NCBI RefSeq assembly: GCF_914767665.1
Contig: NC_059501.1
Location: 26,202,501-26,266,500 of the forward strand
Direction of reading: 5' to 3'
Length of the DNA stretch: 64,000 nt
Origin: Harmonia axyridis
Lineage: Eukaryota > Arthropoda > Insecta > Coleoptera > Coccinellidae
Below are positions 57,038-64,000 of this stretch, piece after piece. The notes beneath the pieces were generated by a model that was not told the origin of the DNA, did no database searches, and worked only from the letters and a program-made list of their open reading frames with translations. Made by a program: the position numbers and the translations under genes. Within the stretch, counting starts at the first letter, position 1. The number at the start of each line of letters is the position of its first letter.

Positions 57038-58698
57038 CTACATCTCTTCTTTCATGTTTTTTTCATGAGCTGAAGTAAAGTTGCTTATGTGACATCTATG
57101 TTTTCGTTTATCCAAATGAACAGCCTTTATATGATTTTCAAGGTTTCCCTTCTGGTTAGCTGCAAAGTCACAAAACTCACATTTATATTCTCGTTTATTC
57201 AAATGAACTGCATCTATATGCCTTTTGATGTTCTTTTTATGAGCTGAAGTAAAGTTGCATATGTGACATCTATGTTCTTGTTTATCCAAATGAACAGCTT
57301 TTATATGATTTTCAAGGCTTCCCTTCTGGTTAGCTGCAAAGTCACAAAACTCACATTTATATTCTCGTTTATTCAAATGAACTGCATCTATATGCCTTTT
57401 GATGTTCATTTTATGAGCTGAAGTAAAGTTGCATATGTGACATCTATGTTCTTGTTTATCCAAATGAATAGCTTTTATATGATTTTCAAGGCTTCCCTTC
57501 TGGTTAGCTGCAAAGTCACAAAACTCACATTTATATTCTCGTTTATTCAAATGAACTGCATCTATATGCCTTTTGATGTTCATTTTATGAGCTGAAGTAA
57601 AGTTGCATATGTGACATCTATGTTCTTGTTTATCCAAATGAACAGCCTTCATATGATTTTCAAGATTTTTTTTCTGGTTAGCTGCATACTCACAAAATTC
57701 ACATTTATGTTCTCGTTTTTTCAAATGAACTGCATCTATATGCTGTTTGATGTTCTTTTTATGAGCTGAAGTAAAGTTGCATAGGTGACATCTATGTTCT
57801 CGTTTTTTCAAATGAACTGCATCTATATGCTGTTTGATGTTCTTTTTATGAGCTGAAGTAAAGTTGCATAGGTGACATCTATGTTCTCGTTTTTTCAAAT
57901 GAACAGCCTTCATATGATTTTTAAGATTTACCTTCTGGTTAGCTGCATACTCACAAAACTCACATTTATGTTCTCGTTTTTTCAAATGAACTGCAAGTAT
58001 ATGCTGTTTGATGTTCTTTTTATGAGCTGAAGTAAAGTTGCATAGGTGACATACATGTTCTCGTTTATCCAAATGAACAGCCTTTATATGATTTTCAAGG
58101 CTTCCCTTCTGGTTAGCTGCAAACTCACAAAACTCACATTTATATTCTCGTTTATTCAAATGAACTGCATCTATATGCTTTTTGATGCTCTGTTTATAAG
58201 CTGAAGCAAAGTTGCACATGTGACATCTATGTTCTCGTTTATCCAAATGAACAGCCTTCATATGAATTTCAAGATTTTTCTTCTTGTTAGCTGCATACTC
58301 ACAAAATTCACAATTATGTTCTCGTTTCTTGAAATGAACTGCATCTATATGCTGTTTGATGCTCCCTTTATGAGCTGAAGTAAAGTTGCATAGGTGACAT
58401 CTATATTCTCGGTCATCCAAATGAACAGCCTTTATATGATTTTCAAGACTTCCCTTCTGGTTAGCTGCAAACTCACAAAACTCACATTTATGTTCTCGTT
58501 TATTCAAATTAACATCATTTAAGTGATTTTCAAGTTTTTCCTTTAGGTTTGCTGCATACTCACAAAACTCACATTTATGTTCTCGTTCATTCAAATGAAC
58601 CTCATCAAAATGCCGTTTTAAATTTGTCTTGTTATTTTTTGTATAATCGCATACTAGACATTCTTGTTCTTGTTTATTCGAAGGAGCAGCATCCATAT
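57038..58698 (-). pseudogene. C2H2 zinc-finger paralogue E, finger-coding part of main exon
   Basis: Open from an ATG inside MDAAPSNKQ to the stop at 57038; fingers 1-18 plus a broken last one. Finger 2 has Asn for its last His. Compared with D, one CHLCN finger is duplicated (fingers 10 and 11 are identical) and the region of fingers 2-5 has been reshuffled. The Sola-like element separates it from its acidic 5' part (62586-62860). Taking that element out with one ATAT copy, and adding an 80-nt first exon, gives a length divisible by three (672 codons), so the gene was intact when it was hit. It could still make a finger-only protein from the internal ATG if a promoter is available. Confidence 0.8.
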
Positions 58699-58996
58699 CG
58701 CTCGTTTAAAACTACAACGTGTCACAATGGCATAACTCGGTTTTGAGTTATTACCACCATTTTATTCACCGTACTCGAATCTATTTAGTGCAAAAACGTG
58801 GTATAATTTAAGCCAATACTGACAAAAGTGTGAGGAAAAGAGAGGGCATGTCACGTTGTAGCGCTGTCTCGTTCGGCAGCTAAGCTTATTTCCACACCGC
58901 GCCACCTCAGTGCGACAGTGCAGTGCACATGAGCAGTTGCTCGAGATTTAAGACAACAACGTGTCACGACCTGCATGACACCTTTTTGTAGTAAAG

Positions 58997-59322
58997 GTAA
59001 GTTATTTTATTACTTATTTATTTTATTCTATAATGTGTTACACTTTTTATGTCGCATTTTAGCATTAATAGAATAATTGATCGTACTTGTTCATCACTTT
59101 AATAACACGTTGTTACTTTGAAAATGACGAAAATAAAATTGGTTAGTGTTAGCATGTCACGTTGTATGTAATTAACTTTTATACTTATTTAAATTCACAC
59201 AGCGTTTATAACAGGATGTCGCGGTACATCTTTGAAATGTTGTTATTGAATGAAGAAATTCATCATCTTGTCACATTGTTTATAATAATATTTTACTAAT
59301 AAAGCTTTTTTTTTCTTTCAAG
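58997..59322 (+). other. Possible 5' UTR intron of the Sola-like transposase
   Basis: AAAG then GTAAGT at 58997, and TTTCTTTCAAG ending at 59322, directly before the ATG. An ATG upstream (58976) would be out of frame after splicing, so this is probably a leader intron. Confidence 0.45.
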
Positions 59323-61530
59323 ATGGGGTCACGATCAAGAAGAATATTAGAAATGGCGAACGAAAATTATCATCAAGATGAGGAAACTCTAGCAAAGCGT
59401 CGGCGTAGTAATTCTTCTAGCAGCTCCAGCTCACCTAGAAGCTCAGGTGAGGAATCTTTCATCGAATATAGCGACGATTCCGTTAGAGACCCGAATTTCA
59501 CTGTCAACAAAGTAATAGAAGAAAGTTCAGATGATGAAGAAGCTTACACCTTGACAACTCTGACTACAGTACCTCTAAACGAATTATCACAAGACTTAAT
59601 AGATAGTGCAGGCATAGAAAATTGTGTTTCCAGTTATATAGACCAACTCATAGGTACATCTGAGGATCCTATTATTGCGGATTTAATATGCGATCAGGAA
59701 GAAAATAAAAACACACCACAGGATGACGCTCGTGAAGACGCCGTGGCCAAGAATATTGAAATTAAAACAAATGAAATTACTCCGACAAAGAAGGGGAAGA
59801 AGAAACAAAGACGAGAAGAAAAGTGGAAGAAAAATATCGCGAAAGAACTAAGAAACACCGGTAAATCCTACACTTCCATCAGGACTGAGAAAGTTGTGCC
59901 AGAACGTCAAATGAAGGAGCCTTGCAAAGATAACTGTTCATTTAAATGTCAAATCAACTTTACCATAGAACAGCGAAAACAATTAAATGAAGATTACTGG
60001 AATTTGGGTAGTATTGAAAAACAATGGACGTTTCTTGCCAACTCTACCGAAGTTATCGTTCCCAAAGTTCGATGTGTGAAAATAGACTCTGAGGGTAACC
60101 AGATTCCATCCAAGCGTGAACATGTCAATGCATACTTTTTTATGTCATCAGGTAAAAAAATTAGAGTGTGTAAGTTATTTTTTAAAAATACATTGGCCAT
60201 CAACAACCGTCCTATAGAGACAGCCCTGAAGAAAAAAAATAACAACACAAATATTGCTACAATGAAGGATAAGCGTGGATCCCATGGAAAGCAACCAAAA
60301 ATTAATGAGGATTTGAAGGCTGGCGTATTATCCTTTATTAACGCTATACCTAAAATAGAATCGCATTACACCCGAGCTAATACGACCAAACAGTACATTG
60401 ATGGTAGCAAATCGGTAGCTGATCTGCATAGAGATTACGTTGAACTATGTAAATCTAATAATGCTCCTTACACGAGTTATGCCATTTTCTATCGCATTTT
60501 CAATCAGGACTTTAATATATCGTTCTTTACGCCCAAAAAGGACCTTTGTGATACTTGCGAAGCTTACAAAAATAGCTCCGATGAAGAAAAAATACTTATG
60601 AAGGAATCCTATGATACACACATTCGAGAGAAACAACTTTCCCGAATCGAAAAGGAAAATGACAAGAAGAAAACTGATACAGTGGTTGCTGTTTATGATC
60701 TGCAGGCCGTATTTCAATGCCCGAAAGGAGAAATATCCGTATTTTATTATAAATCTAAATTAAATGTTCTGAACCTAACAATCTATGACATACAGCAAAA
60801 CCTGGTTGAAAGCTTTGTTTGGGACGAATCCAATGCGAATAGAGGAGTGAATGAAATAGGAACTTGTGTCTTTAACTATCTACAAAAGGTTTGCGGAGCT
60901 GGTAAGGATTTAGACATCATTTTTTATTCAGATAATTGCCCTGGCCAGCAAAAAAATAAATTCATGGTCGCTATGTACTTATTTGCGGTACAAAAATTTC
61001 CAAACTTAAAATCTATCACACATAAGTTTCTCATTAAAGGGCACACACAGAATGAAGGTGATTCTGCACATTCACAAATTGAAAGGCAGGTGAAAAGACA
61101 ATTGAGAAGTGGACCCATGTACACTCCAGATGCCTTTATAGGTGCAATAAAAGCTTCTAGAAAGAAAAGCTCTCCTATTCACGTTACAGAAATATGTTAT
61201 TCAGATATTTATGATTGGAAGGATGTCTGTAGTCAAATGAGTTTGGCTATCAACAAAGATGAGAACAACAAGTCTGTTAAATTGGCAGGTCTTAAAGTTA
61301 TCATGGTTCAAAAGTCTGAACCACGAGCTATTTATTTCAAAACATCGTATGAAGAAACAGAATTTCAGAAAGCGGTTGTGATAAGAAGGAAGAAGGATAT
61401 AGACGTAGAGGTTAAAAGGGCTTATACTAATAAGCCGGGATTGACTGACAGCAAAAAAAGAGACCTTTTAGATTTGGTTAACAAGAAAATGATACCGTCG
61501 TATTATAGGACATTTTTCGAAGCACTTTAA
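59323..61530 (+). CDS. Sola-like transposase (DDD/E type, tentative)
   Basis: 735 residues, ATG start, no stop. Residues 1-165 are Ser/acidic then strongly basic (KKGKKKQRREEKWKK), a likely nuclear signal. Cys-rich knuckles lie at C201, C205, C209 and C409, C412. Candidate catalytic acids: D459 in VYDLQAVFQ, D537 in FYSDNCPGQQKNKF, and the acidic pair E578/D580 in KGHTQNEGDSAHSQIE. A C-terminal domain of about 140 residues follows. It would bind the inverted ends, cut and paste the element. It interrupts zinc-finger paralogue E on the opposite strand. Both the ORF and the ends look intact, so it may be active. The superfamily could differ; catalytic residues are inferred from conservation-like blocks only. 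Confidence 0.8.
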   Translation: MGSRSRRILEMANENYHQDEETLAKRRRSNSSSSSSSPRSSGEESFIEYSDDSVRDPNFTVNKVIEESSDDEEAYTLTTLTTVPLNELSQDLIDSAGIENCVSSYIDQLIGTSEDPIIADLICDQEENKNTPQDDAREDAVAKNIEIKTNEITPTKKGKKKQRREEKWKKNIAKELRNTGKSYTSIRTEKVVPERQMKEPCKDNCSFKCQINFTIEQRKQLNEDYWNLGSIEKQWTFLANSTEVIVPKVRCVKIDSEGNQIPSKREHVNAYFFMSSGKKIRVCKLFFKNTLAINNRPIETALKKKNNNTNIATMKDKRGSHGKQPKINEDLKAGVLSFINAIPKIESHYTRANTTKQYIDGSKSVADLHRDYVELCKSNNAPYTSYAIFYRIFNQDFNISFFTPKKDLCDTCEAYKNSSDEEKILMKESYDTHIREKQLSRIEKENDKKKTDTVVAVYDLQAVFQCPKGEISVFYYKSKLNVLNLTIYDIQQNLVESFVWDESNANRGVNEIGTCVFNYLQKVCGAGKDLDIIFYSDNCPGQQKNKFMVAMYLFAVQKFPNLKSITHKFLIKGHTQNEGDSAHSQIERQVKRQLRSGPMYTPDAFIGAIKASRKKSSPIHVTEICYSDIYDWKDVCSQMSLAINKDENNKSVKLAGLKVIMVQKSEPRAIYFKTSYEETEFQKAVVIRRKKDIDVEVKRAYTNKPGLTDSKKRDLLDLVNKKMIPSYYRTFFEAL

Positions 61531-62550
61531 TTCGTTTATAGAAATTTTAATTTTGTTATTATTTTTGGGAGTTTGAAAATTTGAGATTTAGATATCTAAT
61601 CTTTATGCTAAGTACTTAATAAAATAGGAATTGATGCAAGACAACATCATGCATATTTTCAAAATAAGATTACCTACCTACTTCTAAAGTTAATTTTGAC
61701 ACTGATACTGTGATAAAGAGAAGTGAGATTAATATTAGTGCCTAGTTCTGTTCCTCAAAAAAGGTTGATTGTGATATTTCTTTTTCCTAGATCTGTTATA
61801 AATTCTTAAATAGTAAATATACCTAAGTTATTATGGTTGTTGTAAAAGAAGTACCTACCTAATTATAAGTATAAACTATGTACCGAAGCTGCCTTTATAA
61901 ACATGTTTTATAATTAAGTAAGTGTTATAAAAATAGTTAACGTTACCCTAAGTCAAGCAACTTGTGATACTTTAGCAGTACATTTCGATTGAAACCTTTG
62001 TTTTGTTACAAATTTTGTTGTATACGATATTATCTATATTTCTTTAATTCATAATACCAGTTCAAATTATAATTATTAGAAGTAAGATTGTCTAGACTGA
62101 TAATTAAGGTTTCAATTCAGGTACAAAAAACGCTATTTACTTATTTTTGTTATATCTGTTTGCTTAAGACTGATTATAAAACTTGTAAGTTCCACTTCAA
62201 AAATAATGTTTTTTTTTTCAATAAATACTCTTATTATAATTTCAACACAGTGTTATTATTCTGTACCACATTCTGAAATATCTTTATTTTATTACCTACA
62301 ACGTGATATACCCCTATGTCAGTCAGTATGTTCATTATTTTCATAGGAAGAACGTGACATGAAGGGACTTTTTTGTTTAAACTATAGTTTCATAAAAAAT
62401 ATATGCATAAATCAATGAAATTTTCGCTGACATTGATAGTTCATTAGTGAAATTTGAAATGGGAATAAAAATCTTTTTTGTTGCTATCTTACTTTAAAAG
62501 TTATAAGAATATAAAAGTTTCAAAGTCATTTTCTCAAAATTCCAGTTTTT
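61531..62550 (+). other. 3' region of the Sola-like element
   Basis: AT-rich, no ORF; probable 3' UTR and subterminal DNA. Confidence 0.6.
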
Positions 62551-62585
62551 CGTTGTGCCACGTTGTAGTTTTAAATGAGCGATAT

Positions 62586-62860
62586 AATTCCTAATTTGAT
62601 ATTTATTAGATGAGTTATGTTCACTGCTCAAGGCTTCAATTTCTGCAACATATTCAAAAGTATTAATCTCATTGAAAGTATAATCTCCTTTCATTTCACC
62701 TGATTCATATCCATTGGACGGTCTTATTCCATTCTCATCAATTAACTGGTCAACAACATCTATGTTTTCAGCCTTAACGTCTTCAGTCTTTATGTCTTCA
62801 GTTTTCATATCTTCAGTTTTTATATCTTCAGTATTTATATTGTCAGTATACTGCACGTCA
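62586..62860 (-). pseudogene. Zinc-finger paralogue E, acidic 5' part of main exon
   Basis: Same as the start of paralogue D's main exon (acceptor GTGACCAG, KTED repeats, SNGYESGEMKGDYTF), ending where the transposon begins. Read-through enters transposon sequence and soon stops. Confidence 0.8.
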
Positions 62861-64000
62861 CTGGTCACTAGAATCGAAGGAGTTAACACGAACAATGAAA
62901 TTTTTAGGATGTTAGAAGAGAACACAATTTCAACATTTTTTCTAATTGAAAGACAGATTCATATAATCTGTAACCTGCAAATTATCACATTTGATGTTTG
63001 GGTGACATAGCATCTGAAGAGACCGAAATATTTCAAAAGGATTATTTTTGCCATCGTTCCATTCAAGAAAATAGTATAAATATCGTGCCAAATCAAGATG
63101 TGAACCCTTATTGATTTCAAATTAATTTTGACCTACTTTGTATTGTCCGAAGCATGGATTTTTTTGATACGATACGAATATCTGTATTTCTTGAATATTT
63201 TGAATGAGTTGGGATAAATCGTGAGATAAAAAAATAATGAATCACTATTCAAAAATGATATCTTTTAAAAATGTATATATCTAAGTAGGTACCCACATAT
63301 TGACAAAATTGGGGGAAAAGACAAAATCTCAACGAAGTTTGTAGTTCATTTTCCCTTGAATCCTTCGGCTGATTTTAGCAATTATTTTCTTGAATTGTAG
63401 CTTGATTCTTTAAGAACATAACTATTCAGATGTCATCAACAAAAAAAATTAAAAATAAGGTTTTATTCGAAGTGATTCGTTTACAGACGAAAAAATTTAC
63501 GTAAACTCAAATGTTGGCTCATCTTTTCTGAATTTTTTTTCTTTTCATTTATTTTTGCGATATCTTAATTATGAGAGAAATTACAACACTTCATATGGTA
63601 CCTTTCTTGATTTCAATTGAGACACCGAACAAAAAGTTTACTTAAATTCCATGAAGAAGTTTATTGTATTGATGAATTCACATATCACTGTTTCGAGTTC
63701 TGAAATGAATGTTTCAAAAAAATTAAGAAAACCTAAGACCAGAAACATTTATACAATGAAAAGTAATTCATCATATTGATGAATTGTTCTCATTGAATCA
63801 AGGAACAATTTCCATTAAACCAATGAAATGTTTCTTTATTACAATGTTAGGTTCATTATGCGATCCATTGTACTTTGTATCAATAATGTATTACTGTTCA
63901 TCGTAGTTGTGCGAAGTAGTTAATGTACGACTTTATACATCTAAAGAACAAAGTTCTTCTAACCAATTAATATTTCTTCGAAACAACGAACAGTCAACAT
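62861..64000 (-). other. Intron of paralogue E (runs off right edge)
   Basis: Matches 42964-44030 with an insertion of about 85 bp near 63145-63225. The first exon is expected some 0.5 kb past the window. Confidence 0.6.

Larger units (their letters stand above)
58699..62581 (+). mobile_element. Complete Sola-like DNA transposon (copy 2 only)
   Basis: 3883 bp. The inverted ends start CGCTC, G or A, TTTAAAACTACAACGTG and run about 28 bp with two mismatches. ATAT at 58695-58698 and 62582-62585 is a 4-bp target duplication; copy 1 has the empty site (ATCCATATAATTCC near 42686). One intact 735-residue ORF. The 4-bp duplication and protein motifs point to the Sola superfamily, but this naming is tentative. 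Confidence 0.85.
48562..64000 (+). repeat. Segmental duplication, copy 2
   Basis: Direct repeat of 27239 to about 44030; runs off the right edge. Lacks the mariner derivative and the Harbinger/LINE pair. Has a MITE at 55002 and a Sola-like element at 58699 instead. Confidence 0.9.

Noticed and set aside
59994..61124. Minus-strand ORFs within the Sola-like element
   Set aside because: Antisense shadows of the transposase ORF.

Overview
The window looks like a repeat-rich, AT-rich insect (or other arthropod) chromosome segment. The signs are short GT..AG introns, AATAAA signals, several non-LTR retrotransposons, hAT, mariner and PIF/Harbinger-type DNA transposons, an LTR element with a tRNA-Leu primer site, and C2H2 zinc-finger genes without a KRAB domain. 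A beetle is a guess only. There are no bacterial operons, tRNA or rRNA genes, or CRISPR arrays.

The host backbone is a cluster of minus-strand C2H2 zinc-finger paralogues, called A, B, D, E and F here. They share an ancestral layout: a short first exon (Met-Ser-Ile-His-Asn-Arg-Arg type), a long intron, a big exon with KTED repeats and about 13-19 fingers in an alternating two-finger pattern, and downstream cassettes that look like duplicated acidic last exons. Copy A (1-2433) is broken. Copy B (10496-19138) is open, with a 7.15-kb intron that took in a TA-flanked TIR element. Copy F (22090-22690) is a relic. Copy D (41019-44673) is open. Copy E (57038-62860) is split by a complete DNA transposon; its first exon would lie past the right edge. 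About 16 kb around D and E is a direct segmental duplication (27239 to about 44030 versus 48562 to 64000). Each copy therefore acts as the empty site for insertions in the other, which gives exact boundaries for several elements.

Regions: 1-2978, paralogue A and intron. 2979-6360, a host-like last exon split by a 3.16-kb LTR element whose only ORF encodes spectrin repeats plus a CCCH finger. 6498-8640, a decayed LINE with a perfect palindrome at one end and a fold-back inside. 8882-9372, orphan exons. 9690-22690, paralogues B and F. 23521-23743, an inverted repeat. 24658-27032, a dead hAT element. 27033-45000, duplication copy 1, with a mariner derivative and a Harbinger-like element that itself holds a near-complete LINE. 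45000-48561, unique AT-rich DNA. 48562-64000, duplication copy 2, with a young MITE and an apparently intact 3.9-kb Sola-like transposon.

The strongest candidate for something undescribed is the spectrin-bearing LTR element (3045-6202): near-identical 180-bp LTRs, a 23-nt primer site, no pol, and a long intact cytoskeletal-type ORF. Next are the intact Sola-like transposon, the LINE with a possible -1 frameshift between its two ORFs, and the fast-turnover zinc-finger family with clustered SUMO-consensus motifs. All family calls come from reading motifs by eye; no database search was run.
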